Source: Spirochaetota bacterium (GTDB taxonomy: Bacteria; Spirochaetota; UBA12135; COTS27). Taken from it: DNA of 64,000 nucleotides. The notes under the pieces are model-generated. The model saw only the letters and a list, made by a program, of their open reading frames with translations. It was not told the origin of the DNA and did not search any database. Below are positions 10,666 to 20,899 of the stretch, piece by piece (positions within the stretch are counted from its first letter, which is position 1; each line of letters opens with the position of its first letter). The stretch covers positions 1,829,271 through 1,893,270 of the forward strand of contig AP019861.1 of NCBI GenBank assembly GCA_013426755.1, in the 5' to 3' direction. Made by a program: the position numbers and the translations under genes.

Positions 10666-11010
10666 TTATTGTTTGGCGGAAGCTGGCGGGGTTTCTTTGG
10701 GTGATGTATTTTTGTGTGCTTGGAGTTGGAGTTGAATTTGGCTGATTTTCTTAGCAAAAGTGGATTTTTTACGAATTCCCGTATTTTTTTTCAAAACGCC
10801 TTTCTGGACAGATTTGTCTACTATTTTATAAAGCGACTTGAGGTGTGTGGTTAGTTCGGGCAGTGTTGCTGGGGAGATATTTTTCTTATCTTCTAGGAGG
10901 AGACGTAATTTTTTGGTGGCGGTGCGTACTTGAGAGCGAATATTGCGATTATACGCACTACGCTTTTGTGTCTTTCTGAGGTCAATGATACTTGCTTTGA
11001 TGTTAGGCAT
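10666..11010 (-). CDS. rpsT: Small ribosomal subunit protein bS20
   Basis: bS20 binds 16S rRNA early in 30S assembly. The protein opens MPNIKASIIDLRKTQKRSAYNRNIRS, matching the S20 pattern of a Lys/Arg-rich first helix. Later SLYKIVDKSVQKGVLKKNTGIRKKS gives the conserved KGVxHxNxAxRxKS-type segment, with K-N replacing the usual H-x-N. At 114 residues it is about 25 longer than usual, through a Thr/Pro/Ala-rich tail (last 20 residues). It is transcribed from a perfect consensus promoter 230 bases upstream. Confidence 0.92.
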   Translation of the reverse strand: MPNIKASIIDLRKTQKRSAYNRNIRSQVRTATKKLRLLLEDKKNISPATLPELTTHLKSLYKIVDKSVQKGVLKKNTGIRKKSTFAKKISQIQLQLQAHKNTSPKETPPASAKQ

Positions 11011-11240
11011 GATATTTTATTTACAATCTTTTATACTTTTACAATAAGGGTATTGAAACGTGATTTCATGGGTAATTCTAACTGCAGTCATCTATTTTCG
11101 CGTCTATCATTACTTATCGCACGTTAGCGTAGCCGGATATGAATTTTAGATAGGTTTTTAGATGGATTCTAGATGGGTTTTAGGTTTATTAAATATAACA
11201 CACCTGCACTGCAGATAAGGGCATGGACTCACGTCATGAT

Positions 11241-11269
11241 ATTATATTCTAGCGGACGATTTTTGTCAA
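11241..11269 (-). promoter_or_regulatory. Consensus sigma-70 promoter for rpsT
   Basis: On the minus strand TTGACA (11269-11264) and TATAAT (11246-11241) are separated by exactly 17 bases. Both hexamers match the consensus perfectly, so a very strong housekeeping promoter is predicted. The transcript would start near 11234 and carry a leader of about 225 bases before rpsT. Confidence 0.88.
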
Positions 11270-11674
11270 GAGCAATTTCTAAACAAAGCAACTGCAAAGA
11301 AACTGCAAAGGAACAGCAAAGGAACAGGACTTGAAATAAACCTTGAAATACGGGTATACGATCACTTATAGGGTGAGTTTTTGATAGAAAAATTCAAATT
11401 TTTTACGCAAATATTCATAAATTTTTATAAAATATTTGTTAAAATTGGATGATTGTTCCATTAATAATGACTCGTCAATTATTCGTCAATTATTCGTCAA
11501 TTATTCGTCAATTATTCGTTGATTATTTAACGATTACTAATTGGTTGCTTTAAATTGGTTGGTTTAAATTGGTTGCTAATTATTTGACGATTGCTAATTA
11601 TTTGAAAGATTTGAAAGTTATTTGATCATTATTTGATAATTAATTATTAATTAATAAACAATTCAATTATTTTG

Positions 11675-11703
11675 TTGACAATCATTCCATATAATGATAT
11701 ATT
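11675..11703 (+). promoter_or_regulatory. Promoter of the rrf2-suf locus
   Basis: TTGACA (11675-11680) is followed after 17 bases by TATATT (11698-11703): a perfect -35 box and a 5/6 -10 box. Initiation is predicted near 11710, exactly where the palindromic operator begins. The leader to the regulator gene would be about 325 bases. Confidence 0.75.
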
Positions 11704-11709
11704 TAAAGT

Positions 11710-11734
11710 ATATAGCATGTTTTTTATCCTATTT
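11710..11734 (+). promoter_or_regulatory. Candidate iron/Fe-S operator, rrf2-suf site
   Basis: Half-sites ATATAGCATG (11710-11719) and TATCCTATTT (11725-11734) flank five T. The arrangement and spacing equal those of the two sites before the iron ABC transporter at 20900 and 21004. It overlaps the predicted transcription start, so a bound protein would block transcription. Assignment to the adjacent Rrf2 regulator (autoregulation) is inference. Confidence 0.65.
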
Positions 11735-12036
11735 ATTAGGGCACATCATTACGCAGAAATGATTAATGTATTAAATGATCAATGTATCATCGGTATCATT
11801 GAATTGAAACAGTAAAATTTAGAAAACACTGCAACTAGAAAGCACTGCAACTGAACTGAAAGGATGAGAATAGATAAGAAATGGCAATCCACATAAAAAA
11901 CGTATCGCAATCCACATAAAAAAAAGTATCAATATAAGAACACAGCAACTGACAATCCCTACAAAAAGCTTATAAATTCAAACAATATCCACTTATAAAA
12001 GAAAATTTATCAATATTACAGGGGAAAATTAGCGAC

Positions 12037-12666
12037 ATGTTCCAATTGACTAGAAAGATCGAATACGCACTCATCGTTCTCAATCACATCATTCACAAAA
12101 CAACTCCCGATAAGCAGCCTGTTCTTACGGGTAGTACTATTAGAAGCAATGAAAAAAACACTAAAAAAGGTATTAATGAGCAGCTTCCCGCAAAGAAAAC
12201 CCAATTAGACCCCACCGCCAGCCTTGAAACCCAAAATGCATTTTTATTCACTGTTAAAATGATTGCCAATCAATACGGTATTCCCAAGGTACATACCGCA
12301 AAAACGTTTCAAATTCTCTGTAGAAATGGCATTCTAGCCTCCAAACAAGGGGCCAAAGGAGGTTATTATCTAGCAAAACCGTTATCTACTATTACGCTTT
12401 ATGACCTTATATATACGATTGAAGGAAATTTTGGAATTGTCCGCTGCATGACGACAGACAAATCTCAAAATCAATGCAATTACTCATTTTTCTGCAATAT
12501 TGCCACCCCCATGCAGAACCTTAATGATAAACTCATTCATTTCTATAAAAACACAACACTTGACGAACTGCTGAAAAACACCACTAAAAACAATACCAGT
12601 AATCTTAAAAACACCGACTCATTAAGGTTTTCATCTGTGAACATTTCTTCTCACCAGCACCTTTGA
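12037..12666 (+). CDS. Rrf2-family transcriptional regulator, probable Fe-S sensor
   Basis: The start MFQLTRKIEYALIVL and the winged-helix segment IPKVHTAKTFQILCRNGIL (82-100), AKGGYYLAKPLSTITLYDLIYTIEG (106-130) are diagnostic of Rrf2/IscR/SufR proteins. Three cysteines, 137, 147 and 153 (C-x9-C-x5-C), lie where IscR holds its cluster ligands (C-x5-C-x5-C there), so an Fe-S cluster is likely but with altered spacing. A low-complexity insert of about 40 residues (23-62) separates helix 1 from the rest of the DNA-binding domain, which is unusual. The C-terminal tail is Asn/Ser/Thr-rich. Position directly before sufB and an operator over its promoter suggest it represses the SUF genes when clusters are sufficient. 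Confidence 0.85.
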   Translation: MFQLTRKIEYALIVLNHIIHKTTPDKQPVLTGSTIRSNEKNTKKGINEQLPAKKTQLDPTASLETQNAFLFTVKMIANQYGIPKVHTAKTFQILCRNGILASKQGAKGGYYLAKPLSTITLYDLIYTIEGNFGIVRCMTTDKSQNQCNYSFFCNIATPMQNLNDKLIHFYKNTTLDELLKNTTKNNTSNLKNTDSLRFSSVNISSHQHL

Positions 12667-13006
12667 AACTGACTATACCTAAATATACCGATATTATATT
12701 CATACACATATTGATTTCTTCTTACTAGCACATTTCGGCACAATTAAGCACAGTTAAGACCAACTAACCAGCACATTTCAGCATATTTAAAACCAATACA
12801 CACCAACATACGTACTTTTTGATACCAACAATCTATATCTATCAATCTATATCTACAATTCGATATATCTACAATTTATATCTACAATTTGATAAAAATC
12901 ATAACAATAACCGCAATCATCATCAAATCACTAGCCCAGTAGTAACCAACCATAACACTTCCGCCCATAACACATCATAACACATTAAGATTTAAGATCA
13001 AAGAAA
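12667..13006 (+). other. 340-bp spacer between rrf2 and sufB
   Basis: AT-rich, with degenerate repeats (ccaactaaccagcacatttcagc; tctatatctac at 12836-12890). No gene, and no clear terminator that would separate sufB from the regulator's transcript. Confidence 0.5.
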
Positions 13007-14494
13007 ATGCCACATCAAGAAGTCTCGACGCTAGAAACATTGCCTGAAGACAAACGCGAAGCCCAAAAAATCGCGTCTCAAGAATATCAAGCAGGTTTTA
13101 CAACAGATATCGCCACCGATACCCTCGAAAAAGGTCTAAATGAGGCGGTCATCACTGAAATATCTAGAAAAAAGAATGAACCCAAATTCATTCTCAACTT
13201 CCGTCTCAAAGCCTATCAATCCTGGAAACACATGCAAGAACCCGCCTGGGCACGCGTCACCTATCCTGCAATCAATTTCCAAGATATATCATACTACTCT
13301 TCGCCAAAATCAATAACAGGCACTTCCGCTCCCAAAAAGATTGAAGACGTAGACGAAGAAATACTAAAAACCTTCGAACGACTAGGCATACCGCTTTCTG
13401 AACAGAAAAGACTTGCTGGTGTAGCAGTAGATGCCGTATTTGACTCCGTCTCACTGGGCACAACACATCAAGAAAAACTAGAAAAAATGGGCATTGTCTT
13501 CTGCTCCTTCTCAGAAGCTACCGAAAAATACCCCATGCTCATCAAAAAATACTTAGGCACCGTCGTTCCACATACCGATAATTTCTACGCAGCACTCAAT
13601 TCTGCTGTCTTCTCAGACGGTTCTTTCTGCTATATCCCAAAAGGCGTTAAATGTCCTATCGATCTCTCGACATACTTCCGCATCAATGCTATGGAAACAG
13701 GACAATTTGAAAGAACACTGCTCATTGCCGACGAAGGAAGCTCTGTCAATTATCTAGAAGGGTGTACCGCACCTATTCGTGATAAAAATCAACTCCACGC
13801 CGCAGTAGTCGAACTCGTCGCCCTAGAAGGCGCTACGATCAATTACTCAACCGTCCAAAACTGGTACAGCGGTGACGCCGAAGGAAAAGGTGGCATTTAT
13901 AACTTCGTCACCAAACGCGGCATCTGCAAAGGCAATCACGCCAAAATCTCATGGACCCAAGTCGAAGCAGGCTCTGCTATCACTTGGAAATACCCTTCTG
14001 TTATTTTGAAAGGAGACCATAGCATTGGCGAGTTTTACTCCGTAGCCTTGACCAATAATAAAATGCAAGCCGATACCGGTACAAAAATGATCCACGTCGG
14101 TAAAAATACACGCTCTAAGATTATTTCTAAAGGCATCTCAGCCGACAATAGCCAGAACGTCTACCGCGGGCTGGTGAAAATTGGCCCCACCGCCACACAC
14201 GCTAAAAATTTCACGCAATGCGACTCGCTCCTCGTCTACGATAAATGCGCCGCACATACATTCCCTCTCATTGAAGTTAAAAACAACAGTTCTACCGTAG
14301 AACATGAAGCAACCACCTCAAAAATCTCTGACGATCAACTCTTCTACCTCCAAACACGCGGTATCAATAAAGAACTTGCCATTTCACTGCTTATCAATGG
14401 ATTTTGTAAAGATGTTTTTAATAAATTGCCCTTAGAATTTTCTGTCGAAGCCGTACGCCTCCTAGAAATGAAACTTGAAAACAGTGTCGGATAA
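13007..14494 (+). CDS. sufB: Fe-S cluster assembly protein SufB
   Basis: SufB is the scaffold subunit of the cytosolic SufBCD complex on which clusters are built. The 495-residue protein carries the family segments [69 protein letters not shown] and [19 protein letters not shown]. Length and colinearity are normal. The first gene of the set here is sufB, unlike the common sufC-first order. The ribosome site is weak (aaagaaa). The start is chosen because residues 1-30 resemble normal SufB N-termini. Confidence 0.96.
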   Translation: MPHQEVSTLETLPEDKREAQKIASQEYQAGFTTDIATDTLEKGLNEAVITEISRKKNEPKFILNFRLKAYQSWKHMQEPAWARVTYPAINFQDISYYSSPKSITGTSAPKKIEDVDEEILKTFERLGIPLSEQKRLAGVAVDAVFDSVSLGTTHQEKLEKMGIVFCSFSEATEKYPMLIKKYLGTVVPHTDNFYAALNSAVFSDGSFCYIPKGVKCPIDLSTYFRINAMETGQFERTLLIADEGSSVNYLEGCTAPIRDKNQLHAAVVELVALEGATINYSTVQNWYSGDAEGKGGIYNFVTKRGICKGNHAKISWTQVEAGSAITWKYPSVILKGDHSIGEFYSVALTNNKMQADTGTKMIHVGKNTRSKIISKGISADNSQNVYRGLVKIGPTATHAKNFTQCDSLLVYDKCAAHTFPLIEVKNNSSTVEHEATTSKISDDQLFYLQTRGINKELAISLLINGFCKDVFNKLPLEFSVEAVRLLEMKLENSVG

Positions 14495-14894
14495 AAACTA
14501 GAACAAAGTTACACAAAGTTACACAAAGTTACACAAAGTTACACAGCCATAATAACGTCTCATCTCATACTAGAAACAAAGAGAAACAAAGTTACACAAA
14601 GTCACGCATCCATAATAACACCTCATCTCACATTAGAAATAAAGGCACAAATTCATAAAAATACCTGATCTCACACCAGAAAACTAAAAATAAATTGACC
14701 TATCAATAACAATAAAAACACTTAATCTCACGTAATATAATAAACCCCAGTAAACCGTATAGAAACAAAGACTTCTTCTCATCATAACAGCCCTTATTAT
14801 TATTATCATCACGTATCGTTATTAAATAATAAGATTGAAGTAGCCCCAAAAAAGCAACCCAAAAAGAGTAACCCCAAAAAGCATCCCAATAACA
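14495..14894 (+). repeat. Repeats between sufB and sufC
   Basis: Four head-to-tail copies of a 10-bp unit (aaagttacac, 14505-14544) begin 12 bases after the sufB stop. A degraded second block with the same unit follows near 14580-14610. Just before sufC a roughly 14-bp unit (ccccaaaaag-type, 14845-14885) is repeated three times up to the start codon. No gene or terminator is seen. Confidence 0.7.
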
Positions 14895-15647
14895 ATGTTA
14901 GAAATAAAAAACCTGCACGCCGAAGTCAATGAGACAAAAGTCCTCAAAGGCATTGATTTAACCGTTAAAGCGGGAGAAATTCACGCCATTATGGGCCCCA
15001 ATGGCGCTGGCAAAAGTTCGCTGTCTAGAATTATTGCTGGACACCCCCTATATACCGTAACAGAAGGCTCTGTCACCTACGAGATCAATCTAAAAAAACA
15101 AAACCTCCTCACTATGGATACGCACCAGCGTGCTTGTGAAGGCATATTTATGAGTTTTCAGTATCCTTTAGAAATTCCCGGTCTTTCCAATAAAGAATTT
15201 CTACGCGCTGCGTTTAACGAGGTTTCCAAATACCAGGGCAGCGAACCTATGGATGTCATAGAATTTGAAGAGCTTTTGGAACAAAAAATGGACAAACTCG
15301 GTATCAAAAAATCACTCCTCTCTAGAGAACTCAATGTGGATTTCTCAGGTGGTGAAAAGAAACAAAATGAAATCATCCAAATGGCTGTTTTAGCGCCTAG
15401 GATCGCATTTCTAGATGAAACCGACTCTGGTCTAGACATTGACGCCCTTAAAATCGTAGCCACAGGAATACAAAAATTCAAATCAAACCACAATGCTACC
15501 GTTCTCATCACACATTATCACCGCATTTTAGAACACATTAAACCTGACTTCGTGCATATTCTTAAAGATGGCAAAATCATTAAAACAGGCGATGCTAAGC
15601 TCGCACTTGAAATTGAAAACAAAGGGTATCAAGTCGCCGCGTCTTAA
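14895..15647 (+). CDS. sufC: Fe-S assembly ATPase SufC
   Basis: SufC is the ABC-type ATPase that drives SufBCD. The protein has 250 residues, normal for the family. Walker A is GPNGAGKSS (about 34-42). The SufC-type signature and Walker B region is DFSGGEKKQNEIIQMA followed by IAFLDETDSGLDIDALK, where Asp-Glu-Thr replaces the D-E-P of transport ATPases as in all SufC. The switch histidine is in ITHYHRILEHI. It follows sufB after 400 repeat-filled bases. Confidence 0.97.
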   Translation: MLEIKNLHAEVNETKVLKGIDLTVKAGEIHAIMGPNGAGKSSLSRIIAGHPLYTVTEGSVTYEINLKKQNLLTMDTHQRACEGIFMSFQYPLEIPGLSNKEFLRAAFNEVSKYQGSEPMDVIEFEELLEQKMDKLGIKKSLLSRELNVDFSGGEKKQNEIIQMAVLAPRIAFLDETDSGLDIDALKIVATGIQKFKSNHNATVLITHYHRILEHIKPDFVHILKDGKIIKTGDAKLALEIENKGYQVAAS

Positions 15648-15842
15648 AGTCATTTGGCACTTGTACTCCACTCTGCACAGAATAACCCAAGTAACCTCAA
15701 CCCGTAGAACTGTTAATACCTAAATCTTTTAATTGCTATTTCTTTTAATTGCTATTGCCCAGACCGTAATCAATTACAAATTTTATCTACCAGACATTAC
15801 CTCTTACTATTATTAGTAGCCATATTCTCGTAAAAAGATCCT

Positions 15843-17252
15843 ATGACAACTTGCACTCGATTCTTAAATAAAACTAAATCAGAAGAACGTATAGCATACG
15901 GGACTGAGCAATTTGCACGCTTCAAACAAGCTATCCAATCGCTAAACATCGAAAAAGATGATTATTGGAAGCATAGCAATGTCAATTTTTTCAATAAAAT
16001 CGAGAAAAAACAGCCTAAAGCACTACTCACCATCAAAGATAAAGGCTGGCCCAGAGTGCATTCTAGAAAAAGATCAGATGAAAAGCTAACCGATCTCATT
16101 GCTAAAACCAGCGAAAAAATCTATCCTGTAACCTCAGTAGAAGAAAATAATCTAGCTTACACGCTTGTTTTCAATAACGGCGCCCTTCTCTTAAAAGATT
16201 CTAACCTCTCCTCAGAAAGCATGCTCCTAGAGGTAGAAACCAATGAAACAGACCTTTCTAACAGATACCCTAAATCGATCCATTCACTTGTCAAGCAAAA
16301 TCACAACGAGCCCAATCTCATGCTCAGCTTAAATATAGCACTCACCGCTTTACAAGAAGGACTTACCAGTGAACAGCATGAAGTTTTTATTCGCATTCCT
16401 AAGAACGTCACGCTAGCCAAACCCCTTGTCTGTCTTTTTCTAGACGACAGTGCGAGTCACGAAAAAATTATTATTCCACGCGTCCATCTCCATTTAGAGC
16501 AAAACGCAGCCCTTACATTTCTAGAAACACATAAAGTAGAACACGTGCTACTTCAAAATACATTTATCAATATAACCCTAGAAGCAGGCGCTAAATTAAT
16601 TCACGTCCAAGAACTAGAAGAAGGCGCTAACGTCAATCATATTCACATGACACACGGCAACCTCTATCACAACAGCAGTTATTATACATTTTCAATGCAG
16701 CACGGCAGCCAGTCATCGCTTATAGAAAAGAAATTTTTTGTCAAAGGCGAAGGTGCTAACGCATCCTTTAATGGGCTCAGCATTGGAAAAACAAGGCAGC
16801 ATTTCAATAATATTGTATCACTCCATCACGAAACCGAACAAACCACCAGCCAACAAAATTATAAATTTGTCCTCGCCGATAGATCACGCGGCGCATTTAC
16901 AGGACATTTAAAGGTATTTCGTAACGCCCAAGGCGTCAATGCCGGCCAGCTCTGCAAAACATTGCTGATCGGAGAAAAGTCCGTCATGTACGCACGCCCG
17001 CAATTAGAAATCTTCGCTGACGACGTCAAATGCGGACACGGTGCAACGATCGGAGAAGTCAATGCAGAAGAATTGTTTTACCTGATGAGTAGAGGTATTT
17101 CACAAAAACAAGCCCTCGCTATATTATCACATGCCTTTGTTAAGGAATTTTTTATCAATTTAGCAGAAGTCCTTGGTCATCCACAGCCTGCCATCACCTC
17201 CTCCGATCGTTCCACTCTGCCAACAGAGAACTTCTTAAAAAATTTCTTCTGA
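15843..17252 (+). CDS. sufD: Fe-S cluster assembly protein SufD
   Basis: The 469-residue SufB/SufD-fold protein has the C-terminal segment CGHGATIGEVNAEELFYLMSRGISQKQA and HAFVKEFF, typical of SufD, with the conserved Cys and His used at the SufB-SufD interface (C-G-H-G). The N-terminal 150 residues are divergent, as usual for SufD. The C-terminal 20 residues are a loose Thr/Ser-rich tail. It lies 195 bases after sufC. Confidence 0.93.
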   Translation: MTTCTRFLNKTKSEERIAYGTEQFARFKQAIQSLNIEKDDYWKHSNVNFFNKIEKKQPKALLTIKDKGWPRVHSRKRSDEKLTDLIAKTSEKIYPVTSVEENNLAYTLVFNNGALLLKDSNLSSESMLLEVETNETDLSNRYPKSIHSLVKQNHNEPNLMLSLNIALTALQEGLTSEQHEVFIRIPKNVTLAKPLVCLFLDDSASHEKIIIPRVHLHLEQNAALTFLETHKVEHVLLQNTFINITLEAGAKLIHVQELEEGANVNHIHMTHGNLYHNSSYYTFSMQHGSQSSLIEKKFFVKGEGANASFNGLSIGKTRQHFNNIVSLHHETEQTTSQQNYKFVLADRSRGAFTGHLKVFRNAQGVNAGQLCKTLLIGEKSVMYARPQLEIFADDVKCGHGATIGEVNAEELFYLMSRGISQKQALAILSHAFVKEFFINLAEVLGHPQPAITSSDRSTLPTENFLKNFF

Positions 17253-17548
17253 TTGACGCTAATATCAAACTTCTTAATACCAAGCCCCTTAGTATCAAGT
17301 TCCTAAGAAACTCACTAGCACCTATCATTAGAAACCAGACTTCTTTTAATGCACTTCTAAAATTAGATTGTTACTGTAAAGCAACCAACGATCCTGTGTC
17401 CGATCCTGTGTCACCACGTCTTAAAAAACTTCTAAGAAACTTTTAAAAAATCTCTTCTATCTCTTCTATCTAAGAACAAAACCCACCGTTAATTCAAAAA
17501 AACTCTATTGAAAAAAACTCTATGTTCTAATATTTTATCACACTAGCA

Positions 17549-18850
17549 ATGAATACAATGAAATCTCATACAGTCATTGACAAGCCGCCACTTACCTTTA
17601 TTACGGATGATGTCAAACGTTGTATCACCGATCATCAAATCTCAGACCTCTTCCCTGCCATAAAAGAGAATTCGACTGAAAAGCAACCGCTCTCATACTT
17701 AGACAGCGCAGCAGCAACCCTCAAACCAACACCAGTAATAAATGCCCTCACTCACTACTACACAAAGCTAGGCGTCAATACATATAGAGGTGTCTACAAT
17801 CTCTCAGAACAGGCGACAGAACTCTTCGATCGAACACGCCAGAAAGTACAAGCATTTATCAATGCCGAACATAAAGAAGAGATCATCTTCACCTACGGCA
17901 CAACCGATTCGTTTAATTTGCTAGCAGAGACGTACGGTCGTTATTTGCTTAATGAAGGGGAAGAGATTATTATTTCAGAAATGGAACATCATGCCAATAT
18001 CTTACCCTGGCAAAAAATAGCCGAAGATAAAAACCTTATCATAAAAGTCGTCCGTGTCAATGATGATGGAGAATTGGACTTAGAACATTTTATGGATTTG
18101 CTCACGCCTGAGGTTAAAATAGTCAGTATTACGCATACCTCAAACGTGTTAGGAACGATCAATCCCGTAGAGACCATCATTAAAAAAGCGCATCAAAATG
18201 GCTCTGTGGTCGCATTGGACTGTGCCCAGACAATGATCCATGAAAAAATTGACGTGACAGACTTAGATGTCGATTTTATAGCCTTCAGTTCAAATAAAAT
18301 GTTCGGTCCAACGGGAGCAGGAGTTTTATACGGAAAGAAAAAATATCTAGACCAGATGCCACCTTATCGGCGTGGCGGCGGCGGAATCCTCAATGTGACC
18401 TTTGAAAAAGCAATCTTCCAAGGCGCCCCTTATAAATTTGAAGTAGGAACGCAACCTATTGGCTCTGTGATTGCCTTAGGAACGGCTATTGATCTTATCG
18501 AAGCGATAGGTAGTGAAACCTTCATACAGCATGAAAAGCAATTGATGAAGAGTGCTAAGTTAGCCCTCGGCACTCTTCCCTACGTTCAAGTACTAGGTAA
18601 TGCTGCACAGCGGGCATCTGTATTCTCGTTTTTGATCGAAAATACCCATCCGCATGATATTGGGACACTACTCAATGAAGAAAATGTCGCTATCAGAGTC
18701 GGGCATCACTGCGCCCAGCCTATCATCAATAAATATGATGCCAATGCTACCGCACGCGCTTCATTTGCCATTTACAATTCAATACAAGATGTAGAGCGAT
18801 TGATAGCAGCGATCAAGAAAGTTTATAAATTGCTAAGTTCATCTTCATAA
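17549..18850 (+). CDS. sufS: Cysteine desulfurase SufS
   Basis: SufS is a PLP enzyme that takes sulfur from L-cysteine as a persulfide and passes it to SufU. The 433-residue protein has YLDSAAATLKP (50-60), EMEHHANILPWQ (144-155), the PLP lysine Lys250 in FSSNKMFGPTGAG, and the persulfide cysteine Cys388 in RVGHHCAQP. The residue before the lysine is Asn249, where most SufS have His (SGHK). An N-terminal extension of about 45 residues precedes the usual start. Start could be Met1 or Met4. It lies 296 bases after sufD. Confidence 0.96.
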   Translation: MNTMKSHTVIDKPPLTFITDDVKRCITDHQISDLFPAIKENSTEKQPLSYLDSAAATLKPTPVINALTHYYTKLGVNTYRGVYNLSEQATELFDRTRQKVQAFINAEHKEEIIFTYGTTDSFNLLAETYGRYLLNEGEEIIISEMEHHANILPWQKIAEDKNLIIKVVRVNDDGELDLEHFMDLLTPEVKIVSITHTSNVLGTINPVETIIKKAHQNGSVVALDCAQTMIHEKIDVTDLDVDFIAFSSNKMFGPTGAGVLYGKKKYLDQMPPYRRGGGGILNVTFEKAIFQGAPYKFEVGTQPIGSVIALGTAIDLIEAIGSETFIQHEKQLMKSAKLALGTLPYVQVLGNAAQRASVFSFLIENTHPHDIGTLLNEENVAIRVGHHCAQPIINKYDANATARASFAIYNSIQDVERLIAAIKKVYKLLSSSS

Positions 18851-18876
18851 CTAGCACTTAGCGAGCGACTGGCTAG

Positions 18877-19215
18877 CTATCAACAATTAGCCAATTATCA
18901 ACAATTAGATTAATTAGCAACAACTAGCCAGCTGTCAATAATTAGCCAATTAACAACAATTAGATTAACTAGCAACAACTAGCCAGCTGTCAATAATTAG
19001 CCAATTAACAACAATTAGATTAACTAGCAATAACTAGCCAGCTGTCAATAATTAGCCAATTAACAATAATTAGATTAACTAGCAATAACTAGCCACCTAT
19101 TAACGACTAGCCAATTGTTAACAATTAGATTAACTAGCAACAACTAACCACCTACTAACGACTAGCCAATTGTTAACAATTAGATTAATTAGCAACAACT
19201 AACCACCTACTAACG
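18877..19215. repeat. 55-bp tandem repeat between sufS and sufU
   Basis: About six head-to-tail copies with an exact 55-base period. The landmark agattaa recurs at 18907, 18962, 19017, 19072, 19127 and 19182. Copies diverge gradually from left to right (ccagctgtcaat changes to ccacctactaac). No reading frame runs through it, and unit uniformity without spacers rules out CRISPR. Confidence 0.95.
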
Positions 19216-19376
19216 AAGCTAACTAGCAACGACTAGAAAAATACCCATTAATAACAACTAGCCAACTACAATAACTAGAAAAACGTTAATAACCTCAAAA
19301 ATAGTCCAGATAAAAGAATAATCCATATCATATAATCCACTGACCCAATCCGTATAGCAAAGCCCAATAAGGTTAC

Positions 19377-19835
19377 ATGGAACACAATCTCTACCAGCAA
19401 CTCATCCTTGATCACAATAAAAACCCTCACAATTATGGGGATTTAGACCCGTATAGCCATAAAAGTGAAGGGTACAACCCGTTATGCGGAGACCATCTAT
19501 GGATAAAGTTATTGTTGGCGGAAGATAAGCAGACTATTGAAAAAATAGCCTTTAAAGGACAATGTTGTGCTATCTCTAAGGCATCCGCTTCACTGATGAC
19601 AAAAACCATGGTGGGGAAGACACCCGCTGAGGTTAAAACGCTCTTTGCTCTTTTTAGAGAATTGGTCTTAGACCAGACGCCTCCTGAACAATTGAAATCA
19701 CGCTTAGGCAAACTCATTGTATTTGAAGGCATCAAGCGATATCCTTCACGAATAAAATGCGTTTTACTTGCTTGGTACACGGTTATAGCAGCACTTGAAC
19801 ATCAAAAAACGGCTGAAAGTGAGAGCCAATACTGA
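19377..19835 (+). CDS. sufU: Sulfur-accepting protein SufU
   Basis: SufU is a zinc-bound sulfur acceptor that relays persulfide from SufS to SufBCD. The protein has 152 residues. The ligand residues are Cys37 and Asp39 in NPLCGDH, Cys64 in GQCCAISKAS (an extra Cys63 replaces the usual Gly), and Cys128 in RIKCVLLAW. The SufU-specific insertion relative to IscU is present (about 85-120). An aagg ribosome site lies five bases upstream. Its last dozen codons form part of the first unit of a 107-bp tandem repeat that continues past the stop codon. Confidence 0.94.
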   Translation: MEHNLYQQLILDHNKNPHNYGDLDPYSHKSEGYNPLCGDHLWIKLLLAEDKQTIEKIAFKGQCCAISKASASLMTKTMVGKTPAEVKTLFALFRELVLDQTPPEQLKSRLGKLIVFEGIKRYPSRIKCVLLAWYTVIAALEHQKTAESESQY

Positions 19836-20200
19836 ATATCTCAGTATTCAATTGTAAATTGTAAGAACGTAAATACAATAGGTAGATCGTTGTAATAGTA
19901 CTCGAACATTGAAAAACAGCTGAAAGTGAGAGCCAATACTGAATATTTCAGTATTCAATTGTAAATTGTGAGAACGTAAATACAATAGGTAGATCGTTGT
20001 AGTAGTACTCGAACATTGAAAAACGGCTGAAAGTGAGAGCCAATACTGAATATTTCAGTATTCAATTGTAAATAGTAAGAACGTAAATACAATAGGTAGA
20101 TCGTTGTAATAGTACTCGAACATTGAAAAACAACTGAAAGTGAGAGCCAATACTGAATATTTCAGTATTTAATTGTAAATTGTAAGATGTGAGAACACAA
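19805..20200. repeat. 107-bp tandem repeat derived from the sufU 3' end
   Basis: Four copies with an exact 107-base period; gctgaaagt-type landmarks are at 19812, 19919, 20026 and 20133. Copy 1 includes the final sufU codons (T-A-E-S-E-S-Q-Y) and stop. Copies 2-4 repeat those codons and stop without a gene. Each unit has a short hairpin (TACTGAA with TTCAGTA) just after the stop, so a weak terminator may have been multiplied with it. Confidence 0.95.
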
Positions 20201-20214
20201 AAGCAGTATTAACT

Positions 20215-20720
20215 CCCCTATGACGATTAGCTGCAGGAACACGAAAACCCCTATTGATCCCCATTGACCCCTATTGATCTCTATAATACCCGTTTACAAT
20301 AGCAAGAATATAATAATCTATACCGCAGTAACTCATATCGCCTCCCATACAATAACCTGTACTGCAGTAATTCATACTTCCTCCCTCTATAACACTCAAC
20401 CGCAGGAACACGAAAACCCCTATTGATCCCCATTGACCCCTATTGATCTCTATAATACCCGTTTATAATAGCAAGAATATAATAATCTATACCGCAGTAA
20501 CCCATATCGCCTCCCATACAATAACCTGTACTGCAATAATCCATACTTCCACCCTCTATAACATCAACTGCAGGAACACGAAAACCCCTATTGATCCCCA
20601 TTGACCCCTATTGATCTCCATAATACCCGTTTATAATAGCAAGAATACAATAATCTATACTTCCACCCTCTATAACTCTTAATTGTAAGAACACAATTAC
20701 GAGTATTGCCCCCTATCTAT
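20215..20720. repeat. 169-bp tandem repeat, about 2.6 copies
   Basis: The landmark caggaacacgaaaacc occurs at 20234, 20403 and 20571 (spacing 169 and 168). Within each unit cccctattgatc is itself duplicated. The third copy lacks an internal segment. It lies in the 1.28-kb gap between sufU and the iron transporter; no gene is visible in it. Confidence 0.92.
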
Positions 20721-20899
20721 GATAATCAATTGAAATCAGTATTAAATACATAATCAATTGAAACCAGTATTAAATGCCCGTTTCAATAACAACGCTAATC
20801 TATCTTTTCAATGAATTTAACCAAGAAAAATCACTGGATAATTTGTAAAAATCACCGCTATTTTTATTTTTTTATAGAAAATTCAAACGTATAAAATTT

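Larger units (their letters stand above)
11270..12036. repeat. Divergent rpsT-rrf2 intergenic region with 11-bp tandem repeat
   Basis: Apart from the two promoters and the operator listed separately, this region holds an 11-bp array (gtcaattattc, about 4-5 copies, 11474-11520). Degenerate repeats built on ttggtt and attatttga continue to about 11640. No gene is visible. Confidence 0.7.

Noticed and set aside
10458..10745. 95-residue plus-strand frame overlapping the rpsT tail
   Set aside because: It overlaps a certain ribosomal protein gene on the other strand and has a composition not like a protein (repeated MEIKWESNG-like units).
18877..19215. 55-bp array considered as a CRISPR
   Set aside because: Units are contiguous and gradually diverging with no unique spacers, and no cas gene is present.
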